From: WHSW01 sp963821345 | GTDB lineage: Bacteria; Actinomycetota; Thermoleophilia; Solirubrobacterales; 70-9 | NCBI GenBank assembly: GCA_963821345.1 | Contig: CAWGDM010000001.1 | Coordinates: 682,001-746,000 of the forward strand | Length of the DNA: 64,000 bases | Reading direction: 5' to 3' | Shown: piece after piece, positions 8,481 to 17,583 of the stretch | Layout of the letters: every line of letters begins with the position of its first letter | How positions within the stretch are numbered: position 1 is the stretch's first letter | Translations under genes and position numbers: made by a program | Notes under the pieces: model-generated | What the model was told of the DNA's origin: nothing | What the model saw: the letters and a program-made list of their open reading frames with translations, nothing else | Database searches by the model: none

Positions 8481-8581
8481 TGCGGCACGTTCCGTACGCC
8501 GCGCGTTTCAGCTTCCGCTCTTCGCGCATTGCGGAAGCACCGCGGCGGCACCTCGCTCGCGGAGGCGCTGTGGCCACCTAA

Positions 8582-8616
8582 ATGGGCGCGGAGGAGACTC
8601 GCTCCTCCGCGCCCAT
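8582..8616 (-). terminator. Perfect 15-bp hairpin downstream of 8643-8990
   Basis: The arms ATGGGCGCGGAGGAG and CTCCTCCGCGCCCAT are perfectly complementary around a 5-nt loop. It lies 26 bp beyond the stop codon of the minus-strand gene and is followed on that strand by a short TTTA. It is the strongest simple hairpin I noticed in the window. Confidence 0.7.
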
Positions 8617-8642
8617 CCCCTACGAATGCAGTGTCGTAGCCC

Positions 8643-8990
8643 TCAGCCCGTCGAGGCGGACGGCGAGACGCCCGGGCGCCGGCGGACCGTGAAGAGCACG
8701 ATTCCGCCGAGTGCGACGAGAGCCATTGTTGCTGCGGCGCCGAGCGCGGCGTCGCCCCAGTCGACGCCGTCGGCCGCACTCGCGGGCCATTCTCTCCTGA
8801 TGATCGCGCTCGGCAACGAGCCGCTCGACCCTTTCGCGCTCACCGCGACCGGCCAGTTCTGCTCGTTATCGATCGGCTGTGCCGCGGCGCTCGCCGGGAT
8901 CGCCAGCGCGCAGACGCCTAGGGCGAGCGCGATCAGGCGACGCGCTCTGCGCCTGCGGCGGCTCATGGTTGTGACGGTGCGTGCGCTCAT
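8643..8990 (-). CDS. Small secreted, C-terminally membrane-anchored protein (WGDA-type)
   Basis: A 115-residue protein: basic start, hydrophobic signal sequence (RRLIALALGVCALAIPASA), a short polar outside part, then VDWGDAALGAAA running into a C-terminal membrane helix and a basic tail (VRRRPG). The same architecture and DWGDA motif occur in the protein at 34916-35245. Both sit beside a large LuxR-type regulator; here the regulator is divergent, 57 bp away. GAGGGGAGG lies 6 bp upstream of the ATG at 8990. Function unknown; a membrane-anchored sensor or envelope peptide is a guess. Confidence 0.7.
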   Translation of the reverse strand: MSARTVTTMSRRRRRARRLIALALGVCALAIPASAAAQPIDNEQNWPVAVSAKGSSGSLPSAIIRREWPASAADGVDWGDAALGAAATMALVALGGIVLFTVRRRPGVSPSASTG

Positions 8991-9047
8991 TCTGGGCCTC
9001 CCCTCGGGTGGTAATGGGACGGTCCTGAACCTACGATCGGACTGCAG

Positions 9048-11843
9048 ATGGCGCATCGGGGGAACCCACACTCTTTGCCCGACGCCGCTTCGGTGGTCGG
9101 CCGCGGCGCGGAGCTCGCCGAGATCGAGGCGTTCCTCACCCAAACGCCCCCGCCCGCGGCCCTCGTCCTCGCCGGCCCCGCGGGGATCGGCAAAACCACC
9201 CTTTGGCAGGCCGGCGTGTCCGCGGCCCGCGAGGCGCATCATGGGGTGCTGGTATCGCGTCCCCTCGAAAGCGACGCCACCGTCTCGCTCGCCGGACTCT
9301 CAGACCTGCTGGAACGGGTTGCCGATGAAGTCGCCGACCAGCTTCCCGGGCCCCAGGAGAACGCGCTTAACGCGGCGCTTCTGCGCGAGGGTGACCCGCG
9401 CGCGCCGCCCGATCCGCGGGCGCTCAACGCCGCCGTTCGCGGCGTCCTTCGCGCCGCGGCCGCCGTGCGACCGCTGCTCATTGCAATCGATGACCTCCAG
9501 TGGCTCGACCGACCTTCGATGGACGCTTTGCGCCACGCCATGCGCCGCCTCGACGAGGATGAGGTGCGCTTGTTGGTCGCCGAGCGAGAGACGCCGCGAT
9601 CGGCCTCGCCCAACCTCGGGCTCTCCTTGCAGCGGGTCAGCCGGGTGGAGGTCGAACCGCTCGACCTGGAGGAGATCCGCGAGCTGATCGCTCGCCAGCT
9701 CGGCCGTCACCTGCCTCGACCCGTGTTGCGGCGGATCGCCGAGCTATCGGGGGGAAATCCCTTCTACGCGCTCGAGCTCTGCCGCTCGACCGACAGCGAA
9801 TCCGTGGCCCAGATGATGGGATTCGCGAAAGGCGAGGACCTGCAGCGCCTGGTCGGGCACCGATTGTCGGAGCTCCCACGCGACACTCGCGATGCCCTCG
9901 GCACGGTGGCGGCGCTCGCTCGTCCCAGCGCCGCCGTGGTGGGCAAGGTGCTCGACGACGAGGCCACCCTGGACGCGGCGTTTCGCGCCGGCGTACTTGC
10001 CGAGGATGGCGACCTGTTGCGCTTTGCCCATCCCCTGCTGGCCGCCGCCGCCTACGAAGCGCTTCCGCCACACCGCCGCCGGGAGGCCCATGCCCGGCTG
10101 GCGGCGATCGTCGACGATCCCGAGGAGCGCTCTCGCCACCTCGCCGCCGCCGCGGTCGCACCCGACGCTACGGTGGCGGCGGCCCTCGACGCGGGCGCGC
10201 GCGCCGCCGATGGCCGCGGGGCGCCCGCTGCCGCCGCCGACCTGCTCGAGCGAGCGGCGTCGCTGACGCCCGATGACGACCGAGGGGCGGCTGCCCGCCG
10301 GCGGATCGCCGCGGCCCGGGACCACATCCGCGCCGGGGACAGTCGCCGGGGGGCCGACATCTGCCGGAACCTTGTCGCCGAGCTCGGGCCTGGGCCCCGA
10401 CGCGCAGAGGCCCTCCGTACGCTGGCCTTGAGCGAGCAGATCGTGAGCGAAGCGATCGCGTTGGGACGTCAGGCCGTCCAGGAGTGCGGCGACAATCCCG
10501 ACCTGCGGGTGGACTGCCTTCTGAGCCTCGCCGAGGCGATGAGGGGCGACGATTGGAGCGCCGCCCGGGCCATCGCCCACGAAGCCCTCGCCATTGCGCG
10601 AACCGCCAGCCGGCCCGCGCTGAGGGCGGCGCTGACAGCGGCCGGCGAACTCGAGGCGTCGATGGCGCCGGGCGGTGGCCGAGAGATGCTGCGCGAGGCC
10701 CTCGCGATCGAAGCGGAGCGCACCTTCCCGTTCGGCTGGTGGGACCCGGCGATGGATTTGGGGGGCGCCCACATATGGACCGATGAGCTCGACGAGGCGC
10801 GCGAGCTGCTCGAGGCGGCCCTCCAACGTGCCACGGACGCCGGCGATGAGGAAAACGCGGAGGACATCTATCGCTACTTGACACAGGTCGAGGTGAGGGC
10901 CGGGCACCTCGCCCGCGCCCAGGCACACGCCGAGGCAGGCATGGCCATCTCCGAGCAGGAGGAGGCGAGCTGGGTCCTGAGCAGCCAGCTCTTTGCACGA
11001 GCCCTTGTCGCCGCGCACCAGGGCGATGCCGACCTGGTGCGCGAACTCGCGGCGCGCGGGATCCCGATGACAGAGGGGCTCGGCGACGAGGTCTTTGCGA
11101 TCCTGCATCATGGCGTACTCGGGTTCCTCGAGCTGTCGCTCGGCAACCCCGGCGAAGCCCTCGCTCATCTCGAGCCGCTGCCGGCCCGCCTCGAGCGCCT
11201 GGGTATCCGCGAGCCGCGCGAGCCTGGCGCATTTCTATCCGAGGAGGACGCGATCGAGGCGCTGATCGGGACTGGCCGGATCGAGGAGGCCGAGGCGAGG
11301 CTCGAGGCGTGGGAGGAGCTCGGGCGCGAGATCGAGCGGCCGCGTGTGCTCGCCACCGCCGGTCGCGCGCGAGGGCTGCTCGCGGCCGACCGGGGCGATC
11401 TCGATCGCGCGATCGCATCACTCGAGGAGGCCCTCCGGCACCACGACTGCTTCCCCGTCCCGATCGAGCGGGGCCGTACGCTGGTCGCCCTCGGCACCGC
11501 ATACAGGCGAGCCGGGCAGCGCCGGAACGCTCGCGCGACCCTCGAGGAGGCGCTGGAGATCTTCGAGCGAATCGGCGCCCGCATCTGGGCCGATCGTGCC
11601 CGCGCCGAGCTCGGTCGGCTTGGCGGACGGGCGCCGAGCGGCGACCAGCTCACGCCCACCGAGCGCCGTGTGGCAGAGCTGGTGGCTGAGGGACGGACGA
11701 ACAAGGACGTGGCCGCGGCGTTGTTCGTAACGGTTCGGACCGTTGAGTCGAATCTCACGCGGGTCTACTCCAAGCTGGGGATTCACTCGCGCACAGAGCT
11801 CGCAGCGCGCGGTCTTCCCCCTGAGGAGGAGCCCTCTCGCTGA
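9048..11843 (+). CDS. Large LuxR-family ATP-binding regulator (LAL/MalT-like)
   Basis: A 931-residue regulator. An N-terminal STAND-type ATPase carries Walker A GPAGIGKTT (residues 43-51) and Walker B LLIAIDDLQW (143-152). A long helical-repeat (TPR-like) middle follows. The C-terminal LuxR helix-turn-helix begins LTPTERRVAELVAEG and includes VRTVESNLTRVYSKLGI. Proteins of this layout are ligand- and ATP-dependent activators. ATG 9048 has no clear ribosome site; GTG 9093, just before the VGRGAEL motif, is a possible start. Divergent from the WGDA-type small protein, which may be its target. Confidence 0.88.
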   Translation: MAHRGNPHSLPDAASVVGRGAELAEIEAFLTQTPPPAALVLAGPAGIGKTTLWQAGVSAAREAHHGVLVSRPLESDATVSLAGLSDLLERVADEVADQLPGPQENALNAALLREGDPRAPPDPRALNAAVRGVLRAAAAVRPLLIAIDDLQWLDRPSMDALRHAMRRLDEDEVRLLVAERETPRSASPNLGLSLQRVSRVEVEPLDLEEIRELIARQLGRHLPRPVLRRIAELSGGNPFYALELCRSTDSESVAQMMGFAKGEDLQRLVGHRLSELPRDTRDALGTVAALARPSAAVVGKVLDDEATLDAAFRAGVLAEDGDLLRFAHPLLAAAAYEALPPHRRREAHARLAAIVDDPEERSRHLAAAAVAPDATVAAALDAGARAADGRGAPAAAADLLERAASLTPDDDRGAAARRRIAAARDHIRAGDSRRGADICRNLVAELGPGPRRAEALRTLALSEQIVSEAIALGRQAVQECGDNPDLRVDCLLSLAEAMRGDDWSAARAIAHEALAIARTASRPALRAALTAAGELEASMAPGGGREMLREALAIEAERTFPFGWWDPAMDLGGAHIWTDELDEARELLEAALQRATDAGDEENAEDIYRYLTQVEVRAGHLARAQAHAEAGMAISEQEEASWVLSSQLFARALVAAHQGDADLVRELAARGIPMTEGLGDEVFAILHHGVLGFLELSLGNPGEALAHLEPLPARLERLGIREPREPGAFLSEEDAIEALIGTGRIEEAEARLEAWEELGREIERPRVLATAGRARGLLAADRGDLDRAIASLEEALRHHDCFPVPIERGRTLVALGTAYRRAGQRRNARATLEEALEIFERIGARIWADRARAELGRLGGRAPSGDQLTPTERRVAELVAEGRTNKDVAAALFVTVRTVESNLTRVYSKLGIHSRTELAARGLPPEEEPSR

Positions 11844-12016
11844 CGCCCAACGTTGGTCGTTCCAACTGATCCTGCTCCTTTGGCCGCTCTCGCGAAGGAG
11901 CGGCCCGCTCCCGCTTGGACGAGCAGGGGTAGCGAGTTCTCGGCTGTGCCCGGTCCTCGCGCAGTGCAGACGAGCGCGGGCCCAATCAGGGTCTCTGTCG
12001 CTGGGCGGTGCCCCGC

Positions 12017-12937
12017 CTATCGCTCGTCCGACTCGACGGCGAGCTCCTTCTCGTAGACCGCCCAGCCGACCGCAGGCGCCATCCCCGCGCGCTCGTAGAG
12101 GCGGAAGGCGCCGGTGTCGCTCGCCGCGTCGACGCTGAGCCCGACGCTGCACTCGCCGCGCTCCCAGAAGCGCCCGAACGAATCGCCGAGGAGCCCTGCG
12201 CCCACACCCTGCTTGCGCCATGGACGCCGAGTGAAGAGCGTGTCGACCCAGCCGCCGCCGTAGGTGTCGCCCCTGCAGCTCGTCCCGGCGGCGATCTCGT
12301 CTCCGGCGCGGACGACGCACCAAAGCGTCGGGTCGAAGCGCTCGCTCGCGAGGTGCCTCTTCCACCACCATTCGAAGTCGCGCGGCGTGTACTCCCAGGC
12401 ATCCGCGAACGCCTCCTGGCTCGCGGCGTGGAACTCGAGCGCGTCCCGCTCCGGGTCGAACGGGACGACGCGCAGCCCTTCCGGCCACCCGGGTGGGGGC
12501 GGCGGCGCGTCGAGCTCGATGCGCAGCTCGCGGAAGACCCGCACGGCGCCGTAGCCGAGCGACTCGAGCAGCTTGAGGGCGGCGGAGTCGGCCTCGAGGA
12601 CAACGTTTTGGATCCTGCCTGCGCCGCCGCGGACCGCCTCCTCCTCGAGCACGGTCGCGATCAGCTTCCCGATCCCGCGCCCGAGCGCGTCGGGGTGGAC
12701 ATACCCCTCGACGCACCAGAGCTCGCCCCGGTCGCGCACCAAGCCGTAGCCGACGATGCGCTCGCCGTCGCGGACGACGCGCGCGTCCTGCTCGAGCTCG
12801 AGCTCCGACCACTCGTCCTCCAGATCGGCCTGCGAGAACAAGGATTCGCCGTATAGCGACGACTCGAGCGCTTCGACGACCTCGGTCACCGCCGCCGCGT
12901 CGGCGGCGGCAGCGGGTGTGAGAAAGGCGCGCTCCAT
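12017..12937 (-). CDS. Tandem GNAT acetyltransferase
   Basis: A 306-residue protein made of two GNAT domains. The first (about 1-150) has the acetyl-CoA segment VHPDALGRGIGKLI; the second (about 160-300) has TRRPWRKQGVGAGLL. This double-GNAT layout is shared with mycothiol synthase (MshD), but also with many acyltransferases of unknown substrate, so no pathway is claimed. It is the last gene of its segment and is transcribed away from the right-end module at 13111. Confidence 0.8.
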   Translation of the reverse strand: MERAFLTPAAAADAAAVTEVVEALESSLYGESLFSQADLEDEWSELELEQDARVVRDGERIVGYGLVRDRGELWCVEGYVHPDALGRGIGKLIATVLEEEAVRGGAGRIQNVVLEADSAALKLLESLGYGAVRVFRELRIELDAPPPPPGWPEGLRVVPFDPERDALEFHAASQEAFADAWEYTPRDFEWWWKRHLASERFDPTLWCVVRAGDEIAAGTSCRGDTYGGGWVDTLFTRRPWRKQGVGAGLLGDSFGRFWERGECSVGLSVDAASDTGAFRLYERAGMAPAVGWAVYEKELAVESDER

Positions 12938-13110
12938 GTCGGCGGCACGCTATGACACCAGGGAGGCCCACACTTTTGCTTTGAGACACGAGGAGGCGTG
13001 CCCGGCGGATCGGGACCTCGCTATCGCGAAGGCGAGGAGGAGCAGTCTTCGGGGGTTGGCAGCTCGCTTCCGCAACCGCGTGGAAGCGGCAGGGGAGCGT
13101 CGGATCCATC

Positions 13111-13258
13111 GGGCACTAAACGCGTTCTAGTGCCCAAATCGACGGACATCCGCAGATATCCACGGCTATCCGATGCGGCGTGAGTCGAGCCGCTCCAGTT
13201 CACATTTCCGCTTGACAGAGCCACAAACGGGACCTCGTAGCCCGTAGTAGCGTCCCGC
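13111..13258 (+). repeat. Right-end module C (hairpin, ATCC iterons, spacer)
   Basis: Hairpin GGGCACTA (13111-13118) / TAGTGCCC (13128-13135) around a loop containing AACGCGTT. It is followed by 10-bp units ATCGACGGAC, ATCCGCAGAT, ATCCACGGCT, ATCCGATGCG from 13138, then CCGCTTGACAGAGCCACAA and CCCGCTT abutting the tRNA remnant. The hairpin start is 148 bp before the remnant. Homologous modules precede the remnants at 17271, 20088 and 21233. The 73 bp before the hairpin (GGAAGCGGCA, CGGATCCAT) also match the copy near 21930. Confidence 0.85.
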
Positions 13259-13302
<44 letters not shown>

Positions 13303-13358
13303 TCGAAACGGCCCGCTAATGGCGGCGTTTCTTCGTGCAGCAGCCTGGACGTTCGGCG

Positions 13359-13430
13359 ATTCGCGCGCATCGTCGGTGCCCGAAAGACCCGCCCGAACAC
13401 GGAATCCTCCTCAGCAAGGCGTCTCGTTCG
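13359..13430 (+). repeat. Left-end motif after remnant C
   Basis: ATCGTCGGTGCCC at 13369, 67 bp after the remnant end exactly as in copy B, then ACACGGAATC at 13397 and CTCAGCAAGGCGTCTCG. A shared TTCGCGCATTGC also recurs at 8521 and 13468. No gene is seen between 13303 and 13599. Confidence 0.65.
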
Positions 13431-13599
13431 CGGCTCTTCCTGCACGAACACGTTTCGGCTCCCGCTCTTCGCGCATTGCAGGAGCGAGCGCAAGGCGAGC
13501 CTTCGCTACTGCGTGTCGTCCAATGCGAGCACCTCGTCCGACCGCCGTCAGGTGCCTGCTTGATGGGCCAAGCGTACACCGCTCACCCGTCAATCCAGG

Positions 13600-14424
13600 C
13601 TAAGGCGTGGAAGCGGTAGCGGTATCTGCCTGGGCTCGCCCAAGCACCTCCCCGATGAAGGTGAGCACCTCGGGTGCCGCGGGATCGATGATGTGGCCGC
13701 CCCCGACCAGCACGCTGCGCGCGTTGGGAAGCGCGTCCGCCAGCGCTTTGATCGGCTCGTGAAACTCCGGCGGTGAGTCGGCGGCCGCCACCAGCAGGGC
13801 AGGCTGCTCGATCGTGGCGAGTTCTTCGGCGTCGGCCTCAAGCCACCACTCGCCCTCGAGCTCCGCGAGGATCGCCGGCCCGTTGTCGGTAACGACCCGC
13901 CGCCACTCGTCGGGAAACGAGCGCCAGGCGCTCGCGCCGGCCACCTCGGTGATCAAGGCCTTGCCGACGGCGTCGACGCCCACCCGTTCGGTCACTTGGC
14001 GGAGACGGTCGCCCAACGCATCGACCCACTCGGCGACCGCGGGCGCGAGCTCGCGCGGTGCATCGGGCTCCAGCAGGACAAGCGCCCGCACTCGATCCGG
14101 GTAGCGCAGCGCAAGGTCGGTCGCGACCGTGCCCCCGTAGCTGCGGCCGATGACTATCGCGGGGGTCGCCGCGAGCGCGTCCAGCAGATCTGCCGCGTCG
14201 TCGGCGTGCTCGGCGACGCTTGTCCGCTCGTAGGGCTCGGGGCGCTCGCTGCGTGCGCACCCGCGCCGATCGTAGGCGATCACGCGCCCAAGCCCCGCCA
14301 GTTTCTCGACAGCGTCGGCAAAGCCGAGCGCCGAGCCTCCGCAGCCGTGGACGAGGACGATCGGTGCGCCCCGGCCGTGCTCTTCGTGGTAGAGCCGGAC
14401 GCCGTTTACCACCTGCTCCGCCAT
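13600..14424 (-). CDS. Alpha/beta-fold hydrolase
   Basis: A 274-residue protein with a complete hydrolase triad. The oxyanion segment VLVHGCGGS is near residue 25, the nucleophile elbow is GRSYGG, and the His lies in GGGHIIDP near the C-terminus, with an acidic residue after strand six (AAADSPPE) as candidate. The substrate is not predictable. Its ATG (14424-14422) overlaps the stop of the upstream hydrolase gene (ATGA), so the two are translationally coupled. The pair is an unusual tandem of related but not identical hydrolases. Confidence 0.85.
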   Translation of the reverse strand: MAEQVVNGVRLYHEEHGRGAPIVLVHGCGGSALGFADAVEKLAGLGRVIAYDRRGCARSERPEPYERTSVAEHADDAADLLDALAATPAIVIGRSYGGTVATDLALRYPDRVRALVLLEPDAPRELAPAVAEWVDALGDRLRQVTERVGVDAVGKALITEVAGASAWRSFPDEWRRVVTDNGPAILAELEGEWWLEADAEELATIEQPALLVAAADSPPEFHEPIKALADALPNARSVLVGGGHIIDPAAPEVLTFIGEVLGRAQADTATASTP

Positions 14425-15263
14425 CAGCGCACTCCCTCGGCCGCGGCCGCGTTCTCTCGTGCGGCGCGGGTTAAGACCTCCACGTAGCGCTCGGGATGGG
14501 TCAGCTGCGGCACGTGCCCGGCGCCATCGATCGTCTCCCGGCTGGCGCGTGGGATCAGCTCGATGAGCCGATCGATAACGGCAGGGAACGTGCGCGGGCT
14601 CTCGGATCCTTGTGTGAGCCGCACCGACAGCTCGAGGTGCGACAGCGCGTCCTCGTCGATGTGGAGCTGCTTCGGGTCCTGCGACTCGTCGAGGAAGGTC
14701 GGGGCGTTGTGGACGAAGATCGCCCTCATCTCCGGCGGTAGCTCGTTCGCCCACGCACCAGGACCGAAGGCAACCTCCTCTACGAATTGCCGCGCCGCGC
14801 CCTCGTGATCGCCGTCGGCGATCCGCCGGCCGACCGCGTCGAGGCTCCGGGCGCCTTGCTGGAGGATCTCCTGCGCCTCCGGATCAGCCACGAGCAGGCT
14901 CCAGAGTGGTGGCTCGTGGCAGGAGAGCGAGCGAAAGAGCTCCGGGCGCCTCGTCGCCAGTCGCAGGGCGACGTTGCCGCCATAGGAGTTCGTAACGATG
15001 TGCGCGGGCGCGAAGTCGAGCGTCTCCAGGAGCGCGGCGAGGTCGTCCCCGTCCTCATCGACGCTGCCCGGCGTATCAGGTCGCTCGCTGCGCGAGTGGC
15101 CGCGGCGGTCATAGACGAGGACACGGAACGCCTCCGCCAAGCCGGGCACCACGAAGCGCCAGCGCGTTGCATCCACCCACGATCCGTGGACCAGCACGAG
15201 CGGTTCGCCGCCGCCATTGATCTCGTAATAGAGCCTGACCCCGTTCGCCTCTGTCTCCGGCAT
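14424..15263 (-). CDS. Alpha/beta-fold hydrolase
   Basis: A 279-residue hydrolase with oxyanion motif VLVHGSWVD, nucleophile elbow TNSYGG, and catalytic His in IDGAGHVPQL. It is homologous to the next gene (same NGVRLYYE start and DRRGHSRSERP segment), which suggests an old tandem duplication. ATG 15263 is chosen over a longer upstream frame because the family begins at this point. It is the first gene of a two-gene unit. Confidence 0.85.
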   Translation of the reverse strand: MPETEANGVRLYYEINGGGEPLVLVHGSWVDATRWRFVVPGLAEAFRVLVYDRRGHSRSERPDTPGSVDEDGDDLAALLETLDFAPAHIVTNSYGGNVALRLATRRPELFRSLSCHEPPLWSLLVADPEAQEILQQGARSLDAVGRRIADGDHEGAARQFVEEVAFGPGAWANELPPEMRAIFVHNAPTFLDESQDPKQLHIDEDALSHLELSVRLTQGSESPRTFPAVIDRLIELIPRASRETIDGAGHVPQLTHPERYVEVLTRAARENAAAAEGVR

Positions 15264-15382
15264 GCTCACCCTTTCCTCGCGGTCACCGTCCTTCGATCGC
15301 GACCCTAGGCGCCCTCGGTCGCCTCGGCATCGGGTGAACGCCCCATCTTTGGCGCTCGGCGGCGGCCTTCTCGGCGTTGTGT

Positions 15383-16948
15383 CTACTCGACCAGGTCGTG
15401 CCGCATCGCGAAGAGGGCTGCTCCGACGCGCGTGGACACGTCCGCCTTCGCGTAGATGTGCTCGACGTGGTGGCCGGCGGTCTTCACAGTGATCACGAGT
15501 GCCTCGGCAATCTCCCTGTTCGTCATGCCCTTGGCCACGAGGCGCAGGACCTCGATCTCGCGCTCGGTAAGCCCCGCGGGATAACCCTGACGGGTCTCGG
15601 TCCGCGCCGATCCGGCGGCCTCGAGGACGGCATCTGCCGCTCGCTTGTCGATCGTTCCCGCGCCCACCATCACGCCCAGCTCGGCCCTCGCCTGCTCGGG
15701 GCCGAGGGCGCGCCGGTGAGGGCGCTCGTGGGTCATCGCGTCGAAGGCGTCGGCAGCGGCTAGCAGCCGGGCGCCAACGTCGAGCTGAGCGGCAGTGGCT
15801 CCGCGGTGGTACCCGGAGCCGTCCAGGCGCTCGTGGTGTGCCCCCGCCAAGAGCGCGAGCGGTGCCAGCGCCGGGGAGCGCTCCAGCACGCGCTCGGTGT
15901 AGTAGGGGTGGAGACGAACCCGCTCCCACTCGCCGGCGCTCAAGGGACCGGGCTTCTCCCAGATCCCGTTCGGCACCGACACCCTGCCGAGGTCGTGGAA
16001 GAGGCCGGCAGCGCGCACCTCGGAGGCCTCCGAGCGCGAGCAACCCAAGGCCTCGGCCGCGTTGGCGGCCAGTTCGGAGACCCGGGTCGAGTGTCCGCGC
16101 AGGAAGCCAATCTTGAGATCGGTGAACTCGGCGAAGGCGCGGGCGACCGTCTCGAGCCCGGAGCTCGAGATCGTCGCCACCGGCTCGGGCTCGGCGGCGA
16201 TGACACGCCCCCAGGCGTCGGGGACATCCGCCACGCGCACGAGCGCCCCCGGATCGGCAAGGGCGGCCTCGACCGCCTGCGGGTCGTAGCCCCGGCCGCG
16301 GCGCCTCGTGAGCGCCCCGGTCGCCGCCTGGAGATCGCGCGCTTGGGCGATGGCGACGACGTCGTGAGCGACGCGGACGATGCGAAGCGGCCGCGAGATC
16401 TGTTCCCCCTCCACGTCTGCGGGTATCCCCTTTCCGTCCCAGCGCGTCGTCACCTGGCCGAGCGCGCGGGCTACCTCGTCGGACAGGTGAAGGCGCGTGG
16501 CGAGGAGCCTCCCGCCCTCGCAGAGGTTCGCCGCCGCCAGCTCGAACTGCCCCTTGCCGCCGATGAGCTGCTTAGCGACCAGGCGGGCGCGCTCCGGCAG
16601 CGGCCGGTCGTCGGCCAGCCGGCGGACCAAGTAGCGGATGTCCTCTGCGGGCTCCGAGGCCGGGCCCAGCACCTGCACGCCGCTTTGGAAGTGGATCTCA
16701 TCGCCCCCGACCCAGCTTGCGAAGTGCGGAGCGGCGGCGGTGCAGCCGATGTGAGCGAGGAGCGCGACGTAGTAGACGTCAGAGCACTCGTCTGCGCTAC
16801 AGCCAAGCCGATCGGCCAGCTCGAGCGCCGATAGGCACACCCCGAGCTCATGCTCCAGCGGCTGGCCCAACCCCAGGTCGGTAGCCAGTGAGAGAGACGC
16901 CATCACCTCGGCCAAGCGGATGTGATCGTCGGAGCGGACCGCCTCCAT
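15383..16948 (-). CDS. Tandem HD-GYP-like phosphohydrolase fused to LuxR DNA-binding domain
   Basis: A 521-residue protein. Residues about 55-200 form a degenerate HD-GYP-like half (AHIG instead of HD; RWDGKGIP at 169-176). Residues about 280-440 form a full half with FHDLGRVSVPNGIW (HD at 318-319) and HHERLDGSGYHRG (371-383), close to the HHExxDGxGYP motif of cyclic-di-GMP phosphodiesterases. The C-terminal LuxR helix-turn-helix starts LTEREIEVLRLV near 461. I infer a regulator whose DNA binding may respond to a nucleotide. It precedes the hydrolase pair on the same strand, 119 bp away, and could control it. Confidence 0.85.
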   Translation of the reverse strand: MEAVRSDDHIRLAEVMASLSLATDLGLGQPLEHELGVCLSALELADRLGCSADECSDVYYVALLAHIGCTAAAPHFASWVGGDEIHFQSGVQVLGPASEPAEDIRYLVRRLADDRPLPERARLVAKQLIGGKGQFELAAANLCEGGRLLATRLHLSDEVARALGQVTTRWDGKGIPADVEGEQISRPLRIVRVAHDVVAIAQARDLQAATGALTRRRGRGYDPQAVEAALADPGALVRVADVPDAWGRVIAAEPEPVATISSSGLETVARAFAEFTDLKIGFLRGHSTRVSELAANAAEALGCSRSEASEVRAAGLFHDLGRVSVPNGIWEKPGPLSAGEWERVRLHPYYTERVLERSPALAPLALLAGAHHERLDGSGYHRGATAAQLDVGARLLAAADAFDAMTHERPHRRALGPEQARAELGVMVGAGTIDKRAADAVLEAAGSARTETRQGYPAGLTEREIEVLRLVAKGMTNREIAEALVITVKTAGHHVEHIYAKADVSTRVGAALFAMRHDLVE

Positions 16949-17121
16949 GGAGCGAGTCTAGATTCGAGCTCATGTCGCCGCGCCTCCTCTTCTCGGGGGC
17001 ATTGCGAATAGCGACCCGTAGCCACCGGTCGCTTCTCCCGTCGGACGAATCTCGATCCCGCCAAAGCATCTCGACCGCTTCCGCCTTCGCGCGGGGAGCG
17101 GCGGCGGCGGCACCGGATCCA

Positions 17122-17270
17122 TTGGGCACCAAGCGCGTTCTGGTGCCCAAATCGAACGACATCCACGGTAATCCACGGCTATCCGACGTTGGCTGCGTTC
17201 CCGGCGCGTCGGGCAGATTCCGCTTGATAGAGGCGCAAGCGCCGCTTCCCGGCTCCGAGTGCCGCCCCGC
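17122..17270 (+). repeat. Right-end module D
   Basis: Perfect 10-bp hairpin TTGGGCACCA (17122-17131) / TGGTGCCCAA (17141-17150), then 10-bp units ATCGAACGAC, ATCCACGGTA, ATCCACGGCT, ATCCGACGTT from 17151, then CCGCTTGATAGAGGCGCAA and CCCCGC before the remnant. The hairpin start to remnant distance is 149 bp. The last 120 bp are about nine-tenths identical to module E, so these two are the most recent relatives. Confidence 0.85.
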
Positions 17271-17314
<44 letters not shown>

Positions 17315-17358
17315 ACAGAAGGGTCCTTGCTTGAAAGCCCGGACGCCGGAGGACTCGA

Positions 17359-17420
17359 GTGCCATCGTCGGTGCGCAAGAAACCGGCCGGACACGGAATC
17401 GTCCTCAGCGGGGCGCCTTC
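17359..17420 (+). repeat. Left-end motif after remnant D
   Basis: GCCATCGTCGGTGC at 17361, then ACACGGAATCGTCCTCAGCG from 17391. Same order and spacing as copies B and C, but 50 rather than 67 bp after the remnant. The rest of 17315-17583 shows no gene. Confidence 0.6.
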
Positions 17421-17583
17421 ATAGTGGGCACCGGCCGCGCCTCGCGCTCGTCCGTAGCGGGGCGCTCGACGCCGCCTTGCGATCCGCTCGCATTCGCGCG
17501 AGGCCAGAGCGTCAGCAATCGGCGGCTGCGGATCGACCGCGATGCCCCAATCCTCCCGCGTCTGGTCACGGATCCTCCGTCCG

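Noticed and set aside
13138..13178. CRISPR array from the 10-bp ATCC repeats
   Set aside because: Units are 10 bp with no spacers, only three or four copies, and always at a fixed distance from a tRNA fragment; no cas genes are present.
17122..17150. The right-end hairpins as ordinary terminators
   Set aside because: They lie at gene starts in most segments, lack T-tracts, and are tied in sequence and distance to iterons and the tRNA fragment. A secondary terminator effect is still possible.
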